The notes beneath the pieces were generated by a model that worked only from the letters and a program-made list of their open reading frames with translations, made no database searches and was not told the origin of the DNA. The translations under genes and the position numbers were made by a program. Positions 1 through 8,841 of a DNA stretch of 64,000 bases are shown in pieces. Numbering within the stretch: position 1 is the first letter of the stretch; each line of letters begins with the position of its first letter. Origin of the DNA: Brettanomyces bruxellensis (taxonomy: Eukaryota; Ascomycota; Pichiomycetes; Pichiales; Pichiaceae); contig NC_054688.1 of assembly GCF_011074885.1 (NCBI RefSeq), positions 124,001 to 188,000 on the forward strand. Reading direction: 5' to 3'.

Positions 1-1
1 T

Positions 2-2524
2 GAGGAACAAGAAGAAGCAAAGGAACTTCTTTTGAGAACATATCCAGAGCTCCAAATCAGTTATCTAGAGATTGTTATAGATCCAGAGACAAAGGAAAAA
101 ACGTATTATTCGGCTCTTATTGACGGATTTTCGGACGTTCTTGCAAACGGAAAGAGAAAGCCAAAGTATCGGATTCGCTTATCAGGCAACCCTATCTTGG
201 GTGATGGCAAATCAGATAATCAGAATCACACCATTATCTTTTGCAGGGGTGAATATTGCCAGTTAATTGACGCAAACCAAGACAACTATCTTGAAGAATG
301 CCTAAAGATCAGAAATTTACTTATGGAGTTTGAAGAAGTCAAGGTTCCTGCCGATGTTTATGGTCCTGTTCCAACACCTGTTGCCATAGTTGGAACTAGA
401 GAATACATCTTTTCCGAAAATGTTGGTGTTCTTGGTGACGTTGCAGCGGGAAAAGAGCAGACTTTTGGTACACTTTCAGCAAGAACTATGGCATTTGTGG
501 GAGGAAAGTTGCATTATGGACATCCAGATCTTTTGAATACAGTCTTCATGACGACACGGGGAGGATACTCAAAATCTCAGAAAGGACTCCACTTGAATGA
601 AGACATATATGCTGGAATTAACGCCCTTCTTAGATCAGGTCAAATCAAACATTGCGAATACCTACAATGCGGGAAAGGGAGAGACTTGGGATTTAGTTCA
701 ATTCTCAACTTTACCACTAAGATTGGCTCAGGTATGAGTGAGCAAATGCTTTCGAGGGAATATTTCTATCTTGGGACCCAAATGAAACTAGATAGATTCC
801 TATCTTTCTACTATGCACATCCTGGATTCCACATGAACAACGTCTTTATTATGCTATCGTTGAAACTATTTATGCTATTCTGCATCAATCTTGCAACATT
901 GACTGAGAGCACTGTAATCTGCAGTTATAACAAGGATGTTCCTTTCACAGACAAACGCAAACCACCTGGCTGCCACAACTTGATTCCAGTTATTGATTGG
1001 GTCCAAAGATGTGTCCTTTCAATTTTCATTGTCTTCGGAATCTCATTTCTCCCACTTTGCATCCAGGAACTCATGGAACGTGGTGTGTGGAAATGCTGCT
1101 CCAGAATTGGACGTCACTTCATCTCATTATCTCCAATGTTCGAGGTGTTTGTCTGCAGAGTATATTCCAAGTCTCTTGTAAATGATTTCTCTCTTGGTGG
1201 TGCAAAGTATATTGCAACCGGTAGAGGGTTTTCTACAATAAGAATGCCTTTCTATAAGCTTTACGCAAGATTTTCTCACGAGAGCTTCTATCTTGCAGCC
1301 AGCTTAACTTTGATGCTTTTATACACTTCCATCGTGATGTGGAAGCTCAGTCTCCTCTATTTCTGGTGTACTGTTTTGTCCTTGCTTCTGTCACCATTCT
1401 GGTTCAACCCAGAGCAATTCAGCTTCAGCGAGTTTTTTATCGATTATCGCCGATTCTTACAATGGCTTACTGGTGGAAATATTTTATTCAGTTCTGAATC
1501 CTGGATAACACATATCAGGGACCTGAGAATGCAAAGCACTGGTTCCAAGAATAGAAGACATAAGAAAATGCAAAACGAGCAGAATTTCAATCAAAACAAA
1601 AAGCCGTCTTTCTTGGGACTAATTTTCACTCAATTGGTTCCAACATTGCTTGTGACGTTGTTCATATGCGCTGCCTTCATATTTTCTAATGCTCAGAATG
1701 GAACTATATCTGCATCACCAGCAAATTCGATACTCAGATTGGTAGTCATATCATTTGGTCCAATTATTCTCAACATGGGTATTCTTCTTCTCTTTTTTAT
1801 AGTGTCTTTGATCACAGGGCCGGTTCTTTCCTGCTGCACTACAAAAGTTGCAGCTCTCATGGCGAATATCACACACTTCGTATCTGTGGCAAATTACCTC
1901 CTCTTCCTTGATTTCTTGTTTCTCTGTCAGAATTGGGACATCTCAAGGACACTTTTGGGAATATGCGCATGCTGTTCGATCGAGACCCTAACTTTCAAGG
2001 CGTTGATAATAATTTTAAACAGAGAATTCAAAGCAGATAGTGCAAATAAATCATGGTGGACTGGCACATGGTTCAACTCAGGATTGGGTTGGCATATCCT
2101 CACTCAGCCATTGAGAGAATTTGGCTGTAAAACTATTGAACTGTCACTGTTTGCATGCGATTTCTTGGTCTCACACATTCTCCTTCTAATCCAGTTCCCA
2201 TTGCTTTTCATTCCTTACATGAACAAGTTGCATTCATTCCTATTGCTCTGGCTCAAACACGAAGGGATTATTGGCAAGCCAGTTTATTCAAGAAACAAGC
2301 GCAGGATAAGAGAAAGAACAACAATCTCGTACTTTGTTGTCTTTGCTCTGATCAACATGATTATCATAGGTGTGGTGATAGTGCCATACATTGCTGTTAA
2401 AGCCTTTAATGTGGACTTTGATTCGTTAGTTCCAGAATTCGCCGTTTCACTTCTCCAACCACTTGAAGATGATGGAGAAAACCAAGGCTTGAAAAATTAT
2501 ATTTCATTCACAAAAGATATCTAG
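2..2524 (+). CDS. 1,3-beta-glucan synthase catalytic subunit (FKS family), 3' part
   Basis: Membrane-embedded UDP-glucose transferase that makes cell-wall 1,3-beta-glucan. The frame is open to the window edge (the codons before the first TTG at 32 read EEQEEAKELL), so the gene is 5'-truncated and about 840 C-terminal residues are seen. Conserved glucan-synthase blocks are present: SGNPILGDGKSDNQNH, QLIDANQDNYLEECLKIR, GREYIFSENVGVLGD-like, GKGRDLGF and SREYFYLGTQ, followed by a multi-helix C-terminal membrane region from about base 840 on. The segment at 995-1018 matches echinocandin hot-spot 2 but reads DWVQRCVL rather than DWIRRYTL. The end (PLREFGCKTIELSLF, then two helices and a short tail) is normal for the family. 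The divergence could mean an FKS3-type paralogue rather than FKS1; I cannot decide without the N-terminal half. Confidence 0.93.
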   Translation, partial: EEQEEAKELLLRTYPELQISYLEIVIDPETKEKTYYSALIDGFSDVLANGKRKPKYRIRLSGNPILGDGKSDNQNHTIIFCRGEYCQLIDANQDNYLEECLKIRNLLMEFEEVKVPADVYGPVPTPVAIVGTREYIFSENVGVLGDVAAGKEQTFGTLSARTMAFVGGKLHYGHPDLLNTVFMTTRGGYSKSQKGLHLNEDIYAGINALLRSGQIKHCEYLQCGKGRDLGFSSILNFTTKIGSGMSEQMLSREYFYLGTQMKLDRFLSFYYAHPGFHMNNVFIMLSLKLFMLFCINLATLTESTVICSYNKDVPFTDKRKPPGCHNLIPVIDWVQRCVLSIFIVFGISFLPLCIQELMERGVWKCCSRIGRHFISLSPMFEVFVCRVYSKSLVNDFSLGGAKYIATGRGFSTIRMPFYKLYARFSHESFYLAASLTLMLLYTSIVMWKLSLLYFWCTVLSLLLSPFWFNPEQFSFSEFFIDYRRFLQWLTGGNILFSSESWITHIRDLRMQSTGSKNRRHKKMQNEQNFNQNKKPSFLGLIFTQLVPTLLVTLFICAAFIFSNAQNGTISASPANSILRLVVISFGPIILNMGILLLFFIVSLITGPVLSCCTTKVAALMANITHFVSVANYLLFLDFLFLCQNWDISRTLLGICACCSIETLTFKALIIILNREFKADSANKSWWTGTWFNSGLGWHILTQPLREFGCKTIELSLFACDFLVSHILLLIQFPLLFIPYMNKLHSFLLLWLKHEGIIGKPVYSRNKRRIRERTTISYFVVFALINMIIIGVVIVPYIAVKAFNVDFDSLVPEFAVSLLQPLEDDGENQGLKNYISFTKDI

Positions 2525-2585
2525 AAAAGCTATCCTATAGTATTGCATTAGCTAATATAAATGAAGTATGCTATAACATCTTTAA

Positions 2586-3548
2586 TCACCACAACGAGTG
2601 TATATCCGACCCAGCCTTGCTTTGTATTTCATCCAAAAGCTGCCTCGACTTATCAGACGATATATACATCGAAGAAAGCATGAATCTTGGAAGGGAAGTA
2701 AATGTTCTAATAGTATCTGCAATCTTTTTATTGTACAAACCATCGTTTGAGGTTTTGAAGTACCACAATGCAGCATCCACATAAAGTTGAAGAAAACCGG
2801 AATCCACTCCAGCAATCTTGTATATACTACCATATATGCTTGAATCAAGATGGAGTATGTATAAATAGTATGTATGCTTATTTTCATCCGTGAATTTCGT
2901 CTTTAGCGTGGATAGGAAGTACACAGAAGGTTGAGGTGGGTACATTGCTGTATCTGTGAAAGGATCATTCTTCTTTTTCTGTTCTGAACTAGATGGTCTT
3001 GACTCAATTGGCTTTATCCTTTTAACTGAAGGGACAGTAACTCCATCAATTTTACAAAGTTCCTTTTCAAGACTATCATCTGAAGGTATCTTTCCGCTTG
3101 AAGATGATGCATTTTTTTCAAATTTCAATAGGTCTCCAGGCAAATGATCCACTTCTTGAATTTCGATTTTTATCAAATCGTTTTCTCTGGCTTGCAGTGT
3201 TCTTATAGATTTCGTTATAGCGGAGTTATCTGGATCCATTAATTTAGCCTGCATTAAACTTTGCTTTGCTTCCTCGAATTGTGAAAGATTTATGAGAGAA
3301 ACACCTTTTCTCCATAGCAACTTAACCATGATTTTCCCCTTTGGATGTAACGAAAGACCCCTATTACAATCAGTAAGTGATTGATTCCATTTTTCCAGTT
3401 TTGTATACGCCATTGCTCTATTCGAATACCAGATTGGACTATCCTTATCCAATTTCAATGCTTCAGAATATATCTTGACGGCCTCATCATACGACTTATT
3501 TTTAAAGGCATTCTTTCCTGATTCTCGGAGAGCTGTCAAATCAGCCAT
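2586..3548 (-). CDS. TAH1: TPR co-chaperone, TAH1/RPAP3-like (R2TP complex)
   Basis: Likely the Hsp90-binding TPR subunit of the R2TP complex (Pih1, Rvb1/2), which assembles snoRNPs, RNA polymerases and PIKKs. The ATG at 3548 is preferred; the frame extends upstream only to a TTG. Residues about 5-115 form TPR helices (FKNKSYDEAVKIYSEAL, WYSNRAMAYTKLEKW). Residues about 129-138 (EIQEVDHLPG) resemble the Pih1-binding tail of S. cerevisiae Tah1, which ends soon after that motif. Here the protein continues through a polar linker into about 105 residues (YPPQPSVYFLSTLK through LPRFMLSSMYISSDK) whose pattern matches the RPAP3 C-terminal helical domain. In my alignment the first-helix clamp Asn is Lys (GKNAF), while the later Asn and Lys/Arg positions are kept. 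A CNS1/TTC4-type TPR protein is the alternative. It is divergent from YIH1 across about 270 bp. Confidence 0.68.
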   Translation of the reverse strand: MADLTALRESGKNAFKNKSYDEAVKIYSEALKLDKDSPIWYSNRAMAYTKLEKWNQSLTDCNRGLSLHPKGKIMVKLLWRKGVSLINLSQFEEAKQSLMQAKLMDPDNSAITKSIRTLQARENDLIKIEIQEVDHLPGDLLKFEKNASSSSGKIPSDDSLEKELCKIDGVTVPSVKRIKPIESRPSSSEQKKKNDPFTDTAMYPPQPSVYFLSTLKTKFTDENKHTYYLYILHLDSSIYGSIYKIAGVDSGFLQLYVDAALWYFKTSNDGLYNKKIADTIRTFTSLPRFMLSSMYISSDKSRQLLDEIQSKAGSDIHSLW

Positions 3549-3817
3549 TTCAAATGTGACTTGGACCAATGCACAAGTTATATATAAAGAAAGTGCACAA
3601 TTTTAGCCAGAAGTGAAAGAAAACAATCAATGAAAAGGAAAATAAACATGCGGAATAGAGGGTAGAAAGGAAATTTTGTTTTACCGTGAAAAATTCGTGT
3701 GGGAAGAGCGAACACGGCTTCAACTACGAGATCAAATCTTTATACACAGCCGAAATATTTGAACAAATAGGCAAACACAGAAAATAAAGGGGGGAAAAGC
3801 AGAGAGTTGAGTGAAAA

Positions 3818-4813
3818 ATGGCATTGGAAGAGTTGAATGACGAGATCTGTGCAATTAAGGCCATATATCCTGAATGCATAGAGGAAGAGTCACCATTACG
3901 ATACAAGCTTAAAGTTCCGCAATATGAACATATAGCGTTTGAAATGTCATTTCCCAGCGATTACCCAAACGGGAAGCCAGAAATTATAAGTGTCAAATGC
4001 GAACAGAGGAAACAAGGATACGATGAAAGTTATCTTATGAAACTTTTCCAAGAGGTGCTGGATTCTGTATTTCAAAAGAACTGTGTGGTAGTATTTGACT
4101 TTTTTACCGAGTTGGAAGGCATATTATATGATGAAGGTGGTGAGGAGGAAAAGGATGACAAAGATCATTGGAATACGACAGATACAGAAGAGCATTATAC
4201 GGTGGATGATGATTTAACAGCCGACATTAACAAGTTAAAGATAGAAACTGCACCTTCTAAGGCAGCAGAATATACTGATTATAAATATAACGAGAATGCA
4301 GAAAAGGCACACGCACAGACTACAAAGAAAAGCGATACAAGCAGTAATAAAAAACCAGGAAAAGAACAGGAAGAGGATTATCTTGCAGACTGGTCCATAT
4401 CCGAGGTTATCAAGGACAGAAAATCGACATTTGTGGGCTTTGCCACCAGAGTTCACTCAGTTGATGACGTCAACCGAAAGTTCAACAAGCTTTTGGGTGA
4501 TAGAAAGATCCAGAAGGCCAATCACTTGATGCGGGCATACCGTATAAAAAAAGAGAACTCGGATGTCATCTTTGAAGATTATGAAGATGATGGGGAGGCA
4601 GCATCAGGAAGTAGACTGCTTCATTTACTAAACCTAATGGATGCATGGGATGTTTATGTAGTTGTGGCAAGATGGTTTGGAGGTGTTCACATAGGCCCAG
4701 TTAGGTTTAGGCATATAAACGAATGTGCAAGAGACGCATTAGTGAGTGGCAACTTGGTGCAAAGAGAAACTAAGGATGAAAAGGGAAAGAAAAAAAAGGG
4801 TAAGAAGAAGTGA
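3818..4813 (+). CDS. YIH1: Gcn2 inhibitor, RWD plus IMPACT domain
   Basis: Homologue of yeast Yih1/mammalian IMPACT, which competes with Gcn2 for Gcn1 and damps the general amino acid control response. Residues about 1-110 are an RWD domain (MALEELNDEICAIKAIYPE, FEMSFPSDYPNGKPEI). Residues about 190-310 are the ancient UPF0029/IMPACT fold (IKDRKSTFVGFATRVHSVDD, ASGSRLLHLLNLMDAWDVY, VARWFGGVHIGPVRFRHI). At 331 residues it is longer than S. cerevisiae Yih1 (about 258). The excess is an acidic, Lys/Thr-rich linker (about residues 110-185) and a lysine-rich tail. The ATG at 3818 begins directly at the RWD start. Confidence 0.93.
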   Translation: MALEELNDEICAIKAIYPECIEEESPLRYKLKVPQYEHIAFEMSFPSDYPNGKPEIISVKCEQRKQGYDESYLMKLFQEVLDSVFQKNCVVVFDFFTELEGILYDEGGEEEKDDKDHWNTTDTEEHYTVDDDLTADINKLKIETAPSKAAEYTDYKYNENAEKAHAQTTKKSDTSSNKKPGKEQEEDYLADWSISEVIKDRKSTFVGFATRVHSVDDVNRKFNKLLGDRKIQKANHLMRAYRIKKENSDVIFEDYEDDGEAASGSRLLHLLNLMDAWDVYVVVARWFGGVHIGPVRFRHINECARDALVSGNLVQRETKDEKGKKKKGKKK

Positions 4814-5001
4814 AAGTACGGAAAAATGGTTTTGAATGTGGAGAAATAAAATAGAATGGTGGATAAAGAAAAGTGGAACAGAGTGGTAAATAAGGGAAAT
4901 AATGATGATATCAGGCTACAGACATCAAAGTCAAATAATATTTGCTATTGTACATTGCTAGTATATAGAAAAGAAGATCAATAATAATTTAGACTATTGA
5001 A

Positions 5002-5487
5002 TCATTTTCGTGGCTTCCTTACCCCACGCTGGGTCTTCTTCTTGTTTTTGGCAGCCCAAAGCTCTAACAAGTTCTTTGCACTGTTTGGACCATCTTTATA
5101 TCCTATGCTTTCATTATGGAAATTTTCTTGTAATTCACTCGATTTCTCTTCCATAGGGTCATCCCCTTCATTTTCAGACATTTTTTCGCCCTTTGCTGAA
5201 TCTATTTCCTGTGCTTTATCACCTTCATTGGTAAACGTTCTTTTCCCAGATACGCCACCTCTGTTTTCCAATGAATGTATGGCTGTATAACTAAGAATTG
5301 TCACTTTTGGCTGTCTCCTCTTGATCTGGTCAATAAGTTCTTCAGATCCTTCCAGTTTCCACTCACTTAAGTCTTTCAGGCGTTTCTTCTGCTCCTCTTC
5401 CAGTTTTAAACCCTCTTTTTTTTCTGCAGTACGCATGAACTTCATGTTCAGCACTCGGCTTGAAAAATGCCCCTTACGTTCTGTCAT
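5002..5487 (-). CDS. MPP6: Nuclear exosome cofactor Mpp6-like
   Basis: Small basic/acidic protein of 161 residues resembling M-phase phosphoprotein 6, which binds the nuclear exosome and helps recruit Mtr4 for rRNA and ncRNA surveillance. The diagnostic N-terminal block SSRVLNMKFMRTAEKKE (Mpp6 signature: S.RVLNMKFM) is followed by a WKLEGSEEL segment similar to the conserved W-containing motif. The rest is low-complexity acidic sequence, and the C-terminus is basic (KNKKKTQRGVRKPRK), as expected for RNA binding. It is divergent from PWP2 across 322 bp, so an exosome cofactor and a pre-rRNA processing factor share one bidirectional promoter region. Confidence 0.85.
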   Translation of the reverse strand: MTERKGHFSSRVLNMKFMRTAEKKEGLKLEEEQKKRLKDLSEWKLEGSEELIDQIKRRQPKVTILSYTAIHSLENRGGVSGKRTFTNEGDKAQEIDSAKGEKMSENEGDDPMEEKSSELQENFHNESIGYKDGPNSAKNLLELWAAKNKKKTQRGVRKPRK

Positions 5488-5684
5488 GCCTGATTATATA
5501 CAAATGCAAATGAAACCCTCAGACAACGTATTGGTTAAAAAGTAGAATTGCCGTATTATAACGTCTAGAAAATTGCAATGTACTCTTGAAAGGATCGATG
5601 CAGTTCATGGTTCAGGTTCGGACTTGCGGGAAATGGAACTGACTAAGAAATTTTTTCCCCAATAAAAAAAAAAAAATTGTTGAT

Positions 5685-5696
5685 GTGAAAAATTTC
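5685..5696. promoter_or_regulatory. RRPE-like element between MPP6 and PWP2
   Basis: TGAAAAATTTCA lies in the 322-bp divergent spacer. It matches the ribosomal RNA processing element core (TGAAAAATTTT) known from yeast ribosome-biogenesis promoters. A run of A and a second AAATTTTTT tract (5647-5656) lie just before it. No clear PAC element was found. Assignment rests on the motif plus the function of both neighbours. Confidence 0.5.
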
Positions 5697-5809
5697 AGCA
5701 CCCATCTTTTCGGGCTCCTTTATCAGATCTTGACATCTTTAGCGATAGAACACCACTGAAAATATATCAAACACACTCCGCTTGTTAGAAATTTCACTAG
5801 ACACAAATA

Positions 5810-8530
5810 ATGAGGTCAGACTTTCAGTTCTCGAACCTTTTGGGAACTGTTTATAGACAAGGAAACCTTCTTTTCACCGCTGATGGCTCCACTTTGCTTT
5901 CTCCAGTGGGAAATCGTGTTTCTGTATTTGATCTTATACGGAATACATCATATACACTGAACTATGAACACAGAAAGAACATTGCATGCATTGCATTGAA
6001 TAAACAAGGAAATTTGCTTATTTCCGTTGACGAGGATGGCCGTGCCATATTAGTGAACTTTAGAGCAAGAACCGTGCTTCATCATTTTAACTTCAAGGAT
6101 AAAGTTAGAGACATCAAGTTTTCACCAGACGGTAAAAACTTTGCCATTGCTGTGGGAAGATTCATCCAGGTTTGGAAGACTCCTGATGTTACAGAGGACC
6201 GCCAGTTTGCCCCATTTGTTCGTCATAGAGTGTATGCTGGTCATTATAGTGAGATTACATCCATATCCTGGTCTAGAGACTCGAGATTTATTCTTTCTAC
6301 AAGTAAAGACCTCACTGCTCGTCTTTTCTCGTTGCACTCGAGTGAGAAGGATGTCAAAATGACGTTTGCAGGCCACAGAGATCATGTGATGGGGGCTTTT
6401 TTCAACAAAACACAGGAGCATATATATACGATATCGAAGGATGGAGCACTTTTCAGGTGGGAGTACAAGGAAAGGGAGGAAGAAGAGGATCTTCCCGAAG
6501 AAGAAAAGCACATGAGTTGGAGGATAGCCGCCAAGAACTTCTTTTATGCCGACGCAAACGTGAAAAGTGCGGCTTTTCACCCAGAGTCAAATCTTTTGGT
6601 GGTAGGATTTGGAAATGGTGAATTCAGATTGTACGAGCTTCCAGACTTCACGATGATCCAGCAGCTATCAATGGGTACAAATGCAGTGAATACAGTCTCA
6701 ATAAACGAAACAGGTGAGTGGATAGCGTTTGGATCAAAGAAGTTAGGCCAGTTGCTTGTTTACGAATGGCAATCAGAATCATACATTTTACGTCAGCAGG
6801 GTCACTTTGACTCCATGAATAGCGTTGTTTATTCTCCTGATGGATCCAGGCTTGTTACTGCAGCGGATGATGGAAAGATCAAAATATGGGATGTGACTTC
6901 TGGATTTTGTCTTGCCACTTTTGAGGAGCATACCTCTGCCGTTACGGATCTTGCCTTTGCCCGGCATGGTCAGGTTTTATTTTCATCTTCTTTGGATGGA
7001 ACGGTCCGGGCATGGGATCTAATGCGGTACAGAAACTTTAGAACATTCACCTCAACAGAGAGAATACAGTTTTCAAGTGTTGCAGTTGATTCAAGCGGAG
7101 AAGTTGTAGCTGCAGGATCACTTGATGATTTCGCAATCCACGTTTGGTCAGTTCGTACAGGACAGCTTTTAGACCAGCTTGCAGGCCATGAGGGGCCAGT
7201 TTCATGTCTTTCATTTGGAACTGAGGGAAAAGCTTTGCTCGCAAGTTCATCTTGGGATAAGACAATTCGTATTTGGGACATCTTTAGCCGAACACAGACA
7301 AGCGAACCACTAGATACAACCACGGAAGTTCTTTCGCTTGCAATGCGTCCAGATTCGAAGGAAGTCGCTGCCTCAACTTTGGATGGTAAAATCGTGTTTT
7401 GGGATGTTGAGACGGGTAAACAACTAAGAGAGATTGACGGTAAAAAGGACATTCTTCAGGGAAGATACACTGAGGATCCATTTACCAGTCAGCACTCGGC
7501 AAGGGGAAAATGCTTCTCTACTATAGCCTATAGCTTTGATGGCTTGACCTTGGTTGCAGCGGGAAACAACAACAGCATTTGTCTTTACGATTTGCCCAAT
7601 GAGGTTCTTCTCAGAAGGTTCACAGTGTCGCTAAATATGCAATTAAATGGAACACAGCAGTTTTTGAATTCGAAACGGATGGCGGAGGGTGGAGCACTTG
7701 ATCTGATTGATGATGACGGAGAGCTTTCTGATGTGGATGAACGTACAAGAGCAGATAACGTGTTGCCTGGATCTAAAAGAGGTGATATATCTGAGAGATC
7801 TTCTCGTCCCGAAATTAGAGTAGCCAGTATCATATTTTCTCCAACGGCTAGCGCTTTTGCAGTTGCATCAACGGAGGGACTTCTCATATATAGTGTGGAT
7901 GATACACAGGTGTTTGATCCTTACGATTTGGACGTTGATGTTACGCCAGAAAACACCATTGCATGTCTAAATGATCAGCAGTATCTTGACTCTATAGTGA
8001 TGGCATTCAGATTAAACGAGACCTATCTCATTCAGAAGGTGTACGAAGGAGTTCCAGCCAAGGACATAGCTCTTGTTTCTAGAGATCTTCCGGTGGTGTA
8101 TCTTCCAAGATTGATTGAATTTATCGGATCAATCGCCATGGAAAGCCAGCACATAGAGTTCAATCTTTTATGGATATCGAGTCTATTCACCAGCCACGGA
8201 AAGTACATATCAAAGAACAAGCATTTGTTTTCAAGTGGTTCTAGGGCAATACAGCGGTTCTTGAACCGGGTTGCCAAAGATGTTGTCGGAGCAAGTACCA
8301 AAAATGGATATCTTCACGATTATTTAATGATCTCGAGGCCAAAGGAGGAACACACAGAGAAAGTTGGAAAGAATCACGATACGCTACTTTTGGGAGAAGA
8401 TGAGGAAGAAGAAGAAGAAGAAGAAGAAGGCGATGCTGCCGATGGTAATATGGATGTTGATCCTGCTCCTTCCAAAAACGATGCAAAGAAGTTTAAGGAT
8501 TCTTTTGCAGTGCAGGAAGATGAGGATTAG
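5810..8530 (+). CDS. PWP2: U3 snoRNP / SSU processome WD-repeat protein Pwp2 (Utp1)
   Basis: Nucleolar scaffold of the UTP-B subcomplex, needed for 18S rRNA maturation. At 906 residues it has the usual family length. The N-terminus MRSDFQFSNLLGTVYRQGNLLF is diagnostic. WD repeats run through residues about 10-660, with clear examples ending in IKIWDVTSG, VRAWDLMRY and IRIWDIFSR. The C-terminal Utp12-type helical domain (about 730-850) contains LNDQQYLDSIVMAFRLNE and LPRLIEFIG. The tail is acidic with a poly-Glu run from GAA repeats at 8403-8429. The ATG at 5810 matches the family start, and an RRPE-like site lies about 115 bp upstream. Confidence 0.97.
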   Translation: MRSDFQFSNLLGTVYRQGNLLFTADGSTLLSPVGNRVSVFDLIRNTSYTLNYEHRKNIACIALNKQGNLLISVDEDGRAILVNFRARTVLHHFNFKDKVRDIKFSPDGKNFAIAVGRFIQVWKTPDVTEDRQFAPFVRHRVYAGHYSEITSISWSRDSRFILSTSKDLTARLFSLHSSEKDVKMTFAGHRDHVMGAFFNKTQEHIYTISKDGALFRWEYKEREEEEDLPEEEKHMSWRIAAKNFFYADANVKSAAFHPESNLLVVGFGNGEFRLYELPDFTMIQQLSMGTNAVNTVSINETGEWIAFGSKKLGQLLVYEWQSESYILRQQGHFDSMNSVVYSPDGSRLVTAADDGKIKIWDVTSGFCLATFEEHTSAVTDLAFARHGQVLFSSSLDGTVRAWDLMRYRNFRTFTSTERIQFSSVAVDSSGEVVAAGSLDDFAIHVWSVRTGQLLDQLAGHEGPVSCLSFGTEGKALLASSSWDKTIRIWDIFSRTQTSEPLDTTTEVLSLAMRPDSKEVAASTLDGKIVFWDVETGKQLREIDGKKDILQGRYTEDPFTSQHSARGKCFSTIAYSFDGLTLVAAGNNNSICLYDLPNEVLLRRFTVSLNMQLNGTQQFLNSKRMAEGGALDLIDDDGELSDVDERTRADNVLPGSKRGDISERSSRPEIRVASIIFSPTASAFAVASTEGLLIYSVDDTQVFDPYDLDVDVTPENTIACLNDQQYLDSIVMAFRLNETYLIQKVYEGVPAKDIALVSRDLPVVYLPRLIEFIGSIAMESQHIEFNLLWISSLFTSHGKYISKNKHLFSSGSRAIQRFLNRVAKDVVGASTKNGYLHDYLMISRPKEEHTEKVGKNHDTLLLGEDEEEEEEEEEGDAADGNMDVDPAPSKNDAKKFKDSFAVQEDED

Positions 8531-8841
8531 GGCGATTTATAATTCAGGTGGCAACGTTACAAAAAATACTAATTTAGAACTAACAGAGTACTTAGAATAG
8601 GAATATGTAGAACAGGAATATGTAGTTTATAAAACATTTACATGTGATAAAATCTTTACGTTATCACCCGAGTAATCTACACCTTGTATTGACTTAACCG
8701 AGAAAGATCCAGCTGAAGAAAATTTATTCATTTTTTTTGGGATATACTGAGATACGACAGGTACAGTAATCAATAATGTATGCATCTATGCTATAGTAAA
8801 CCTTATTGAACTATTGCAAACATCACCGAAAATCAATTGGA

